Shown one piece after another: positions 23,175-33,938 of a DNA stretch of 64,000 nucleotides. Under the pieces are notes generated by a model that was not told the DNA's origin, did no database searches, and saw nothing but the letters and a program-made list of their open reading frames with translations. Position numbers and translations under genes: made by a program. How positions within the stretch are numbered: position 1 is the stretch's first letter; the number at the start of each line of letters is the position of its first letter. The DNA comes from Jaltomata sinuosa. Lineage: Eukaryota; Streptophyta; Magnoliopsida; Solanales; Solanaceae. The stretch covers positions 124,001 through 188,000 of the forward strand of contig QJPP01003108.1 of assembly GCA_003996215.1 (NCBI GenBank). Reading direction: 5' to 3'.

Positions 23175-24756
23175 ACAGTGATAACGCTCAAATTACACCT
23201 CAAATTAAGAAGCGTAAGCGGTCGTCGTCATATATAGAACCTAACAGAGGTTGGGGTCGATTCCACAGGGAATAAGGTGCAAATTAAGTCGTTAGTGAAT
23301 TAGATGACTAATAATCGATAGTTTTCGGTAAATGGGGGGTTTGTATGGATCAATTTTTGATTGTTTCAAATAAAAAATTGCAAGTTTTAACGAGTAAAAT
23401 TCAGTAGAAGAGGTGAACTAGGGTAGTGTTCACCATGGCGTCGTAATAATTTCGACTCAAAGCTCAACCGGGTTCTTTCTATATGTATATCACGATGTGA
23501 TTGAATTAATGGTATCATCTAAACGTTTCTCAACCAAATAGACGAATTTACTTTTCAATTCTCTCAAACTTGAAAAGGTGAAATTTCTTATTTCAATCCT
23601 AAACATCAAGTAGCTTAATCTAGTTACAGCATTAATCATAAGACGAGAATTGGTAGTCTCGAATCCTCGTAGTTAATTAAATTTCTCGGTTTTAATCTCT
23701 TCGATCAAACAAATCAAACCTAGGTATGTTCTAATGTTTGCAACCATTAGAAAACATGAATAACGAATGATTAACAACGTGACAACATATAAATTGAACC
23801 CTACGCTACCCGAAATCAATATTGTTACTTTTGCCATGGCTCCCACAACCCTAGTTGTGGGAGTTTTAGCCACTCATGCTTGCAAAATGAAAGAATGAAG
23901 TAATAGTATTCATAATAATAAGAAAAGGTTCTTACAAAATAGATGAACACAAGCTTCAAGATTTCCAAGAACAATAAGCCAAAAATTTCCCATAAAAGAT
24001 CGAGGAATAAGAAGAAAATGTATTGTGTCGTGTTTTTCCGCTCCAAAGTCGTCCAAAAATGCTTAAAAAAAACCGAAGAAAAATATCGGGTAATGAATCA
24101 TAAAATAACCCTAACACAGGGTATTTATAGTAGTCCAGGAAATAAAGTCCAAAAATAGAATTTTCAGAATCCCGCTTCGCCTTGACGGGTCGCCTGACGG
24201 ACCGTCATGCATGTGACTGGCCGTCACTTGAGCCGTCACAGCTAAACAGTAAGATCCCAGGCGAATCTTCAGGTAAGTCATCCAGTAGGTGACGACATAC
24301 AACTTTATAGGGTAAATCGCATTTCCCAAATGCCTTTTATGACAAATTTTCAAGTAAGTCGTCACCTGCTCAACGACTTACATGTATATAGGGTAAAACG
24401 CATTTGAGGAGTGGGTTTTATGTGCACTTGTTTTCTGTTTTATCTTGGTGGCCTGGGTGACTGTCCGTCAGGCTAGTGATGGGCCGTCAGATGGGTCGTC
24501 ACTCCTAGGTAGTGCTCGATGAACTTGCTGTCTCGTCCTGGCGGCCTGGCTGACGGCCAGTCACAGGTGTGACGGTCAGTCATGCCAGCCGCCAGGCTTA
24601 ACCAGTTGACGTTTTTGAACATTTTTTCTTCCGTTTCCATCTCTATCTCCATTCCCTGCAAATATAACAATAAAACATCAAAAACCACAAAAGTTGCTTA
24701 AAAACTCGCGAGTATTCTTAGTTAAAGGCGTCAAATATGCCGTAGAATCCCGTCAC
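23175..24756. mobile_element. Element F: non-coding insertion of about 1.6 kb
   Basis: Inserted precisely into copia coding sequence: ATCAC occurs on both sides (23170-23174, 24757-24761), and a longer 9-base match ATCACACAG/ATCACATGG is possible, so the duplication is 5 to 9 bp. One end reads TGATAACGCTCAAATTAC and includes GGTTGGGGTCGATTCCACAG (23250-23269), a word I associate with repeated dispersed elements in dicots. No long inverted termini or coding domain are seen. The other end reads GTAGAATCCCGTCAC. The class is undecided: a TG...CA LTR-like or a Mutator-like non-autonomous element. Confidence 0.65.
24170..24600. promoter_or_regulatory. Cluster of TGACG/CGTCA motifs in element F
   Basis: About a dozen TGACG or CGTCA words, mostly TGACGG/CCGTCA, in 430 bases, in both orientations. 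TGACG is the core of the plant as-1 element bound by TGA-type bZIP factors (known); use here is inferred. Within it, 24270-24410 is an imperfect direct repeat carrying TATAGGGTAAATCGCATTT twice. Confidence 0.55.
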
Positions 24757-26314
24757 ATCACATGGCCTATAAAAAACTATTTATTGTTCTTTCATCCAAC
24801 TTTTTTATATGTGAGTTTTAAACCCTCACCTCAGTTGGACATCCCCAAATGTGTAAATGGCTTAAACTAGATTTCCATACTTCAAATAATTCAAAAGGTG
24901 TCTTTAGGACAACCTTGGATGGAACCCTATTTAAAAAATATACAACAGTTTTTAAGGATTCACTCTATAAGGATAACGATAATCTTGATCTGCTAATCAT
25001 GTTTCGTACCATGTACATTAATGTTCGGTTCTTTTTTTCACCCACATCATCTTGTTGTGGTATTCCTGGTATGGTATATTGAGCAATTATACCTTCTTTT
25101 TCAAGGAACTAAGCAAATGAACCTTTAACTAATCCCTTATCTGTGTACCTACCATAATATTCTCCACCTTGTCAGATCTGAGCTCCAGTTTATTTCTCTA
25201 CTTCTATTTTAAAAACTTTAAAAGCATCAAGTGCTTCTAATTTATTAAACAGAAAATAGAGATACATGTATCTTGAATAGTCATCAATAAAAGAGATAAA
25301 ATATCTCTCACCATTCAAGTAAAGGGTAGGAAAAGGTCCACAAATATTTGTATGTATGATCTCAAACAATTGAGAACTTCTTTTGTCACCTTTAGTGGAT
25401 TTGTTGATCTGCTTACCCTTTATGTAATCCACATAAGTCCCAAAGTAAAAAGAAATAAAGAGCTTCTAGAACTCCATCATTAACCAACCTTTTGATTCTT
25501 TCTATTGAGATGTGTCCCAATCTCTTATGCCAAAGACTTGATGAGTTCTCATTGATACTACATCGCTTACTGTCAACTTCTTTATCATACAGAGTTAAGA
25601 CATTACATTCAGTCGTGGGGGCTAGATAAAATTTAAACAATTTTCCATACAAATTTCCAAAACCAAGAACTTTATTGCCCTTGAAAAGATTCATTGAAGA
25701 ATAGTAAAAATTAAAATCATAACCAGCTAATGATAATCTTTACAAAGAAATTAAATTCCTAGAGTAAGATGGAACGTAAAAAGTATTTTCTAAATCTAAT
25801 TGAAAATCATCTTTTAAAATGAGACTATAAGTCCCTACGCCTTCCAAATGTGATGTCGTCCTGTTGCTAAAATAAACATTTTATTCACATTCTATCGTCT
25901 TTCTTAGAGTTAGAAAACTCTGCATGATTTTGACAATATAAGTTGTGGAACCAGAATCGATCCACCATGTATTATCAGAAACTTCAATGAAATTAGATTC
26001 ATAACATACAAAGGTAAAATTACCTTTCTTCTCAAGCTATTTATTGTATTTCAGGTAATCTTTCTTCCAGTGTCTTTTCTTTCTACAGAAATGACAAGTA
26101 TCTTTATCAAGACTGTCTTTCTTCTTCATATGAACATTTTTGCCCTTCTTTGCATTTCTCTTATCATGAGTCACCAAATTAACACTCTCAGGTACCTCAT
26201 GTTTCAATCTCTCCTCTTTTTGAACATACATGGTTAAGTGTTCATCAGATGACTATTTCTCCTTATGTGTGTTATAGGATATCTTGAACGAACTATATTC
26301 TCAAAAAAGAGGGT
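24757..26314 (-). pseudogene. Host copia element: gag end, protease, integrase
   Basis: Reading in reverse: gag tail YNTHKEK and VQKEERLKHE (about 26190-26280); knuckle CHFCRKKRHWKKDYLKY with the last Cys changed to Tyr (about 26045-26095); protease WWIDSGSTTYIV (about 25950); pre-integrase LWHKRLGHISIERIKRL (about 25490-25540); integrase HTNICGPFPT, where the expected first catalytic Asp is Asn, and FISFIDDYSRYMYLYF (25190-25432); then the NRTLMYMVRNM block, frame-shifted, to about 24760. Order and motifs are those of Ty1/copia. Several stops and frameshifts. Confidence 0.88.
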
Positions 26315-27147
26315 TGCCACGACACAAACCGTCGTGAGTGGCACTCACCTAAAAACCCCTGCCCCCGGATGAGCAGACCAATACTGGCCCAATACTTAGC
26401 AAAGTCTAACAGCTCAAAACCAGTTGCAATAATGTAAACTAACATTCATATCTCAAAACACTAAATAAATAAGAATCTACCGAAAGCCTCCCTAGAACCT
26501 GAAAGTCACTGTACAAAACATTCTACCAATTGTCTAGAGTATGGGGATGCAACCCCAAAAACAAAAGAGAGTTTAAGCCCAAAACAATTCGGCTACAACT
26601 AAATGAAAAAGACAAGGTAGCTCAACCAAAGTAGCTCACCCTTGAGATCTGAAAGCGTTGGGACTACAAGTGAGGTCGTGTGTCAGTCGCCAAAAGATGT
26701 CTTGTACTCACAAATAGAAAATCAAGTGCAAAATTAGTATACAACCACCATGTACTGGTAGGATCATCGACCAACTCCAATAAATAAGATATGAACAGTA
26801 AACCAATGCTGTGTAAAGCGAAGTAAACATGTAACAAGCCAAAAATATAAATAGGCTACAAGTCTCTTCCTTAACCTATCAACCACATATAACAAATTAA
26901 CAATCAAGTAAAATTCAGTGACAATAAACACATGTCTTTTTCACACAACCCATATCCACCAAGGATCCATAGGACACCACATATGTTTGCAACATGCAAT
27001 CCCAGTCTACCTTAAGACCAACCTCATATTTAAATATAATCACCCGGCCTCTCATGGACCATATACAAAAATCACAATTCAAAAATACAACCCGATCCAC
27101 TCATGGAACCATCAAGAGAATACAATCAATATAATAAACCAAACCCA

Positions 27148-27256
27148 TACCAGGCATGGTACTCGAGCCAATCGAAAAGTATCCCGTACTAGGTGTGGTA
27201 CCCAAGCCAACCAATATGTAATCTTTACCAGGAATGGTACCCGAGCCAACCGAATG
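27148..27256 (-). repeat. 40-bp tandem, three copies, in E5 3' LTR
   Basis: Three imperfect copies of a unit around GGTTGGCTCGGGTACCAYGC (reverse). The E5 5' LTR has two (46996-47056). The same unit occurs in family B LTRs at 187-330 and 60203-60310, which shows that B and E5-type LTRs are related. Confidence 0.75.
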
Positions 27257-28002
27257 TCACACCAAATCCTATAAATAAAGAAATAATGAACAAAAGCATA
27301 CTTGTAAAACAACAAGCAAGAAAACAAGTTCATTTCACGAGACTGATAACCGGATAAGCATACATTCATAATCTCATTCCCTAAGCATGCAAACTCACAC
27401 AATACTAAGTGACAGTACATGAACACATATTGCATATTAGAAATTAATAAGCATCACCTACCTTGAATTACTCAAAAGCTCTATTGACTCGAAGCCTTCC
27501 TATTTTCCGAAGCTCTTGCTTGTTCTTGGTCTAAAAATCATTTTAAGATACTAAAATCAATCCACATTGCCTAATAGTTACCCAGATTATACAAAATCCC
27601 AAATCCCCAGGACAAACTATGATCATTCCACCCTTTCCCGGTCTTTCCCACCATTAATTCACCTAAGTCTACCATTTTTATGGATACATTTAGAGAATTA
27701 TGACTAATTGATCATAACCCAACAATAATAAACAAGACCCAAGAACTTCTACGCCCTAGAATCCCCTTTTTTCCCGAATTCCACCATTCCTAGGTCAATC
27801 AAAACCTTCCCCTAAGTCCATAACTAGCATATCTACAATGTAGGAATTATATTACTAAGTTAGGGGAGTAAAAACCTTACCTTTGGGAAGAAAAATGGTG
27901 AAAAATGAGTAAGGTTTGCCAAAAATTGCCCTTGCCCTTGCCCTTCTCCAAAATGTTCTTGGTGAAAACTGATTATTTGCATTAAATCCTGACTCAGTCT
28001 GC

Positions 28003-28145
28003 TATAGCAGTCTAGGCTCCGCTATAGAGATACTGCCGTAGCAGAACTGACTGCTATGGCGGTGCTGACCATCATTGACTTTCGCTATAGTGGTAATTTC
28101 TCCGATGTAGTAGAGGCCGTGATAGCACTGTGTCAACCTCTATGG
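28003..28145 (-). promoter_or_regulatory. CGCTATAGCGG palindrome cluster, E5 3' LTR
   Basis: Repeated CCGCTATAG, TGCTATAGCAG, CTGCTATGGCGG and TCGCTATAGTGG words; the core CCGCTATAGCGG is a perfect palindrome. It lies about 360-500 bases inside the LTR, upstream of GGATTTAATGC. Counterparts are 47815-47950, 59170-59260 and 62458-62530. Confidence 0.6.
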
Positions 28146-28589
28146 AAGTTGACATGGGACAGAAAGTCATAAAATTTCCCAAAAGTTCCCATTTTATAAC
28201 AAACCTTAAAAAACCAACATTTTGGAATAATCCCTTCACGTCAAACTCGATACCTGTAGTTCTACTTACCCCAATTCACTTCCAAAATGTCCCCCGGACT
28301 TCATAACTTAGATAACAGAAAAAATAGCTCACTACAAGACACATTACCTAATCCTTACTCGGATTGCCCTAGACCATACCTTTCTCAGAAACCGTCAGAG
28401 ACTAGCCTAACCCAGAATTTCCAACTCCTAAACCTGGAAGTTTTCTAACTCAAAATGTGGCACAAAAAGTTTACACATAATGACAAACCTAGTTATTACA
28501 ACAGATACCAATTTACCCATCATTTTTCCCTGAATAATCAAACCCGAAAATATAATGTAAAGGAGGGAAAATTGTAGTACCTAAATCCT

Positions 28590-28750
28590 TAAACAAGTGA
28601 GGGTACTTGTCCCACATGTCCTTCTCGGTTTCCCAAGTGTCTTACTCAATTAGATGATGCTTTCATTCAACCTTGATAGATTTGATCTCCTTTGTCCTTA
28701 ACTTCCGGACATCCTGATCAAGGATCATGATCGGTTCCTCTTCGTACTAA
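28590..28750 (-). pseudogene. E5 chromodomain
   Basis: Reverse reading: EEEPIMILDQDVRKLRTKEI, KSIKVE then a stop where Trp is expected, KHHLIE, stop, DTWETEKDMWDKYPHLF. The same layout as the E1 chromodomain confirms the chromovirus lineage. Two stops lie in the domain. Confidence 0.85.
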
Positions 28751-29311
28751 AGATCCTTGTCTAATAATATCTCATCCCATTTAATAATGTATTACCCATC
28801 CCCATGGTACCACTTTAAAATGGATACATGGAAGACTGGATGGACCCCTGATAAACTGGGTGGCAGTGCAAGCCTGTAAACCACTGGCCCTACAATTTTG
28901 AGAACTTTGAAGGGACCGATAAAATAGCGACTGAGCTTTCCCTTCTTACCAAAGCACATAACCCCCCTTCATTGGTGATACTTTCAATAATACCTACTCA
29001 CCAACTTGAAAGTCCATGTCTCTTACCTTGCGATCCATATACTCCTTCTGCCTACTCTGGGCTGCTAGTAACTTGGTCTGAATGCCCCTTACTTGTTCCT
29101 GCGCTTTCCCTTACCAAGCATACGCCCAGATGCTTCACATCGCCTGCCTCAAACTACCCTATGGATGATCTACATCCCCTCTTATACAATGCCTCAAATG
29201 GTCCCATGTCGATATTGGAGTGGTAGTTGTTGTTGTATGAGAACTCACACAATGGTAGAAACTGGTCCTAATGACCCCCAAAGTAAATCACACATGCTCT
29301 CAACATGTCTT

Positions 29312-29830
29312 CTAATACTTGTATTGTCCTCTTAAATTGACCATCTGTCTGAGGATGGAATGTTGTGTTGACAGTGAGTTAAGTGACCAACTCTTCATGT
29401 ATCTTACCCTAGAACTTAGAGGTAAACTGCGTACCCCTATCTGAAAAATGGATAGTGGTACACCATGCAGTCTCACGATCTCCTTAACATAGATTTTAGC
29501 CAACTGTTGCAAATTATAGTCCACCCTGACCGGAATGAAATGAGCTAACTTTGTTAGCCTGTCCACAATGACCCAAATAGAGTCATATTTTCCCAAAGTA
29601 TTGGGAATACCCACCACAAAATCCATGGCTATCCTTTTCCACTTCCACTCGGGAATGGGCATTCTCTGAAGTAGTCCTGTAGGCCTTTGGTTCTCATACT
29701 TGACCTATTGAATATTGTGACACTTGGACACAAAATCAACTATGTCCCTTTTCATCCCAGGCCACCAATAAAGTTTCCTCAAGTCCCTATACATTTTGGT
29801 TACGCCTGGATGAATTGAATATCACGAACC
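29312..29830 (-). pseudogene. E5 integrase zinc and catalytic domains
   Basis: HPGVTKMYRDLRKLYWWPGM and DFVSKCHNIQ (last Cys replaced by Ile, followed by a stop) lead to MDFVVGIPNTLGKYDSIWVI, DRLTKLAHFIPV and YVKEIVRLHGVPLSI. A frameshift follows just where the second catalytic Asp motif should be. Confidence 0.88.
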
Positions 29831-31400
29831 ATCAGCCTCTGCCAACACTTTATTAATTATGCCAATAACTCGAGGAACAAAAATCCTCCCTCTGAAGCTC
29901 AACACCCCATCAACGTCCAAGGTGGTGTTCCCGGACTCTCCTGACACTACCTTGCTACGAAGCTTTCTCAACTGTGCATCCTGAAATTGCTTGGCCTGTA
30001 TCTCTTCTTTTAATATGGATTTGACCTCAATACTGGCCAACACCCTACCTTGTTCTGAGATGCCCAGTTGCATGAACTTAGATTCTAGAGCCCAAATCTC
30101 CTTTTCCATTGGTCGTTTGGACACCCCCAAACAAGTCAAACTGCCCATGCTGACTAGTTTCTGGATGAATGCGTCTGCCACCACATTAGCCTTACCCGGA
30201 TAATACTGGATGGTCACATAATAATCTTTTAACAACTCTATACACCTCCTTTGCCTCAGATTTAAGTCTTTCTGAGTGAATACATGCTACAGACTGCGAT
30301 GATCGGTGAACACTTCACACTTGACACCATAAAGATAGTGTCTCCAAATCTTGAGTGCAAAGACCACTGCTCCACAGACCACCGCTGCCAACTCTAAGTC
30401 ATGGGTTGAATAATGTTTCTCATGAGGCTTCAACTGCCTAGAGCATATGCTGTAACATTCCTGTCCTGCATTAACAAAGCACCCAAACCTGAATATGAAG
30501 CATCACAATATACAATGAAATCCTTACCTTCAACTGATAATGATAGAATGGGAGATATATTAAGAAGTGTCTTGAGCTTTTGGAAGCTCTCCTCACACTT
30601 GTCGGACCACACAAATGGTACTTTTTTCTGAGTCAACCTTATCAAGTGAGTAGCGATGGACGCAAAATCCTTGACAAACCTGCGGTAGTACCATGCAAGC
30701 CCCACAAAACTCCTCACCTCAGTCACAGAGCTAGTCCGCACCTAACTCTTAATTGCCTCAATTTTCTGGGGATCCACCATCACCCCCCTTTCTGACACCA
30801 CATGCCCTCTGAAGGTGACTGAAGTTAACAAAAATTAACACTTAGAGAACTTTGCATAAAGTTTTTGGTTTCTTAAGATATCCAATACGATGCGGAGATG
30901 CTCAACTTGCTCCTCCCTACTCTTGGAGTAGATCAAGATGTCATCTATAAACACAATAACGAACGAATCCAAATAAGGCTTGAATACCTCATTCATCAAA
31001 CTCATGATTGCTACCGGTGCATAGGTCAACCCAAACAACATCACTAGGAATTTGTAATGCCCAAACCGATTCCAAAAAGTAGTCTTAGAAATGTCCTTGG
31101 GCATTATCTTTAACTGATGATACCTTGACCTTAAGTCAATTTTCAAAAACACAGACGCACCCTGCAACTGGTCAAAAAGATCATCTATACGGGGTAAAGG
31201 GTACTTGTTCAAGATGGTAACCTTGTTCAATTTCCTATAGTCTATGCACATCCACATACTACCATCCATCTTTTTCACAAAAAATATTGGAGCACCCCAA
31301 GGTGAAGCACTGGGATGGATAAAACCTTTATCTAAGAGTTTCTAAAGCTGAGTCTTAAGTTCCCTCAACTCTGCCAGAGCCATGTGTTAAGGAGGAATAG
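29831..31400 (-). pseudogene. E5 reverse transcriptase and RNase H
   Basis: RT motifs at 30835-31278: MCIDYRKLNKVTI, YPLPRIDDLFDQLQG, FLKIDLRSRYHQLKI, FLVMLFGLTYAPVA and an intact FIDDILIYSKS. Connection and RNase H at about 30190-30741: SFVGLAWYYRRFVKDFASI, KDFIVYCDASYSGLGALL, with the Glu and last Asp regions in disrupted frames (30300-30430). The linker to integrase is at 29831-30235 (LKDYYVTIQYYPGKANVVAD). Confidence 0.9.
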
Positions 31401-31749
31401 AAATTAGGTGAGTGACCGGCTCCAAGTCAATACAAATATCAATGTCCCTATCAAGAGACATACCAGACAAATCTGCCGGAAATACCTCCTAAAATTCTGA
31501 AACAACCGAAACTAACTCAATCGATGGGGACTCCATACTATCATCCCAGAGATGATGCAAAAAGGCCAAACACCCTCTCCCCACTAGTTTCCTAGCCCAA
31601 ACAAATGATATGATTTTAGCCGGCTTAGGCCTGTACACACCTTCCCAGTCTACCCTATCCTTACTCAGAATTTCTAGAGCAACAATCTTAGCATTACAAT
31701 TCAATACCGCATGATAAGGAGAAAATAAGGTCATGCCCTAAATAACATC

Positions 31750-32457
31750 AAAGTCTAACATGTCCAGAATGACCAAATCTACCCAAGTCTGCAACCCCAT
31801 AAACACCATAGGAAAAGTACGATAAACATGAGTTACTATCACAGACTCTCAAACAGGGGTGGAAACATGGATAGGGACATCAAGGACATCACAAACAAAA
31901 TCTATACCCAAGGCAAAATTTACCGACATATAAGAGTAAGTAGAACCTGGGTCAAATAGTACAGAAGTCATCCTATCACAGACAAGAATAGTACTTGTGA
32001 TCACTGCATCTGATGCCTCAGCCTCAGACTTCCCTGGAAAAGCATAACAGTGAGCCCAATCATTAATCTGAGAAACCTTCCTAGTGGCTGCCATTGTTTC
32101 TTCTATCTCCCCGACTTCTCTGGAAGTTAGCTCACCCACCCTATGGATGACCTCTAGCATATCTACCTCTTCCTGCTGGAACCACAGCCTTAGACTGCTG
32201 CTGAGTCTGATTACCCATCCTTCTGTGAGGGCACTCCTTCTTAAACTGACCCAACTCACCGCAATGGAAACATCCGCGATCAAGAGTAGGCCTGTTGGTG
32301 GATGTGTAAGACGCTCCATGGCCTCTAAAAGCTGAAAACTGTTGACTAGTTCCTGGATGACCACCTGTGGCAGCTGGCAGAGCTGACTGAATAGGACAGG
32401 TAGAGTACACCTGCTAATTTTGGCCCCTGGAGTACGAACCACTAAAATTTGCATCAT
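31750..32457 (-). pseudogene. E5 protease and gag knuckle region
   Basis: TSVLFDPGSTYSYMSVNFAL (about 31910-31990) is the DPGS form of the aspartic protease site seen also in E1 and E4. The knuckle CFHCGELGQFKKECP and a basic VPAGRGRYARGH tail precede it in another frame. Confidence 0.85.
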
Positions 32458-33281
32458 TCTGAGAGTTCTTGGAAAACACTTTAGCCTGCCTGACCCCTTC
32501 TAACTTCTTTACATAGTCTGTGACCTCATTGAAGCTCTTACCCGCTGAAGTCATGTGCACGGACAACACTTGCAATTCAGTATTCAAAAATTTCACAATC
32601 AACCGAATCCTCTCCTCTTTGGTGCCCAACAATTGAGTAGCAAAATGAGATAAGGCATGAAACTTGGCCTCATCAGCGGAGACCGACATATTACCATACT
32701 CAAGAGCCAGAAACTCATCCTTCATACGATCCCTCAAGGTACAAGGCACATACTTCTCTAAGAAAAGAGCATGAAACTTTGTCCAAGTCAGTGAAGGTAA
32801 AATAGATGACTAACATTCCACATGAGATCTCCACTATTGCTTTGCATTACCCTGCAGCTGAAAAGTGATGAACTCAACCCCATGTTGTTGCACAATGCCA
32901 GATTGTGCAACCTCTTATAACAGTCCAAGATCAATTCATAAGCATCTTCCTTCTCAGTACCCTGAAATGTAGGATGTTTTAGCTTCAGCATTAGATGGAA
33001 GAACTCATCAGTACTCGATGCCACATTCTTCCTAGGAGCTACTATAACCGCTGGTTGGGTGCTTGTAACCTGATATGCATTACCCATAGGGGTGGATCCC
33101 ACACCAACCAGTCCACTAAAAAAGCTTCACACCTACTGAAATGCTTCGGGCGTGATAGGGGGAAGGCCTGCACCTCCAGCCCTCTACCTTGGCCCCTACC
33201 CCAGCCCCTTCCTCTACCTATGGTAGCTGAGCCTGCTGCTAGGACCGCTGCTCTAGCTCCATTATTTCTCGTGTTAACCAT

Positions 33282-33306
33282 CTGCATACAAAGAGTGAAA
33301 GGAGTT
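33282..33306 (-). promoter_or_regulatory. Acceptor-like tract before E5 gag ATG
   Basis: In reverse CCTTTCACTCTTTGTATGCAG directly precedes ATGGTTAACACG, with CAG touching the ATG as in E1. Paired with the donor-like GAG|GTAGGTGATGG in the 5' LTR (GT at 47271-47270) it would remove the primer site. Inferred only. Confidence 0.4.
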
Positions 33307-33481
33307 AGATACCAATTTGTATCACCAAAGACCAATTGGAATCAAGTTACAGCACGAAGGAAGAAAGATGAGATAATTTTCCTAAAGTCCTATAGCTTCT
33401 TAAATAAAAGTATAGATGTATTCGTACCATTTCGCAAAACTCTACTAGACTTGTTTTGGTATGACGAGATTAACAAACCTA

Positions 33482-33495
33482 GGGCTCTGATACCA
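33482..33495 (-). other. E5 primer binding site (tRNA-iMet)
   Basis: GGGCTCTGATACCA, the reverse complement of TGGTATCAGAGCCC, four bases from the 5' LTR end. Confidence 0.93.
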
Positions 33496-33499
33496 TCTT

Positions 33500-33812
33500 T
33501 GTCACGACCCAAACTATTGTGAGTGGAACCCACCCGAAACCCCCTCGGATGAGCGGACCAATATCAACCCAATACTTAGCAAAGTCTAACAGCTCAAAAC
33601 CAATTTCAATAATGTAAACTAACATTCATGTCTCAAAACACTAAATAAATAAGAATCTGCGGAAATTCTCCCTAGAACTTGAAAGTCACCATACCAAAAT
33701 ATTCTCCCAATCGTCTAGAGTACGGGGATTCAACCCCAAAACAAAAGAGAGTTTAAGCCCAAAACAATTAGGCTGCAACTAAATGAAGAAGACAAGGTAG
33801 CTCGATCGAAGT
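33500..33812 (-). repeat. E5 5' LTR, inner part
   Basis: It begins TGTCACGACCC (reverse LTR end) and matches 26315-26630 of the 3' LTR. It is cut at the E4 duplication GAAGT (33808-33812) and continues at 46485. Confidence 0.9.
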
Positions 33813-33938
33813 TGTATTGTACCTTTTGGTCATTCCCGCATTTATGTTTTTCTTGTGCCATAGGAGCTGAGTATCAAAACAGTGCGATAGTAATTCGCAA
33901 TCGTGTGACCTTAACCTTTGCCTCATATCCAAGGTTTG
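33813..33938 (+). repeat. E4 5' LTR, first part
   Basis: TGTATTGTACCTTTTGGTCA corresponds to TGTAATGACCCTTCTGGTCA at the start of the E4 3' LTR. It ends at the solo-LTR duplication GTTTG (33934-33938). Confidence 0.9.

Larger units (their letters stand above)
26315..28500 (-). repeat. E5 3' LTR (about 2.2 kb)
   Basis: In reverse it starts TGTAATAACTAGG and ends near GGTTTGTGTCGTGGCA. It holds the palindromic CGCTATAGCGG cluster, a TATA-like GGATTTAATGC, a donor-like CAAGGTAGGTGATG (GT at 27461-27460) and three copies of the 40-bp tandem. The 118-residue plus ORF at 26918-27274 is antisense LTR. Confidence 0.9.
28513..33281 (-). pseudogene. E5 gag-pol polyprotein, inactivated
   Basis: A polyprotein of about 4.8 kb starting MVNTRNNGARAAV (ATG at 33281-33279, directly after a TTTGTATGCAG tract) and ending TAA at 28515-28513. 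The order is gag, knuckle, protease, RT, RNase H, integrase, chromodomain, a chromovirus. Open segments are 44-202 codons long and lie in different frames, so stops and frameshifts are frequent. Gag motifs include FKGTEKEDAY-like text (32950), LALEYGNMSVSADEAKFHAL and a knuckle CFHCGELGQFKKECPH (about 32230-32280), where the His ligand is Gln. Confidence 0.9.

Noticed and set aside
23199..23300. Long terminal inverted repeats for element F
   Set aside because: The two ends share only GTGA-type starts; I could not pair more than a few bases, so no inverted repeat is claimed.
33042..33522. 175-residue plus ORF over the E5 leader
   Set aside because: It spans the gag start and the leader in antisense and has no known domain.
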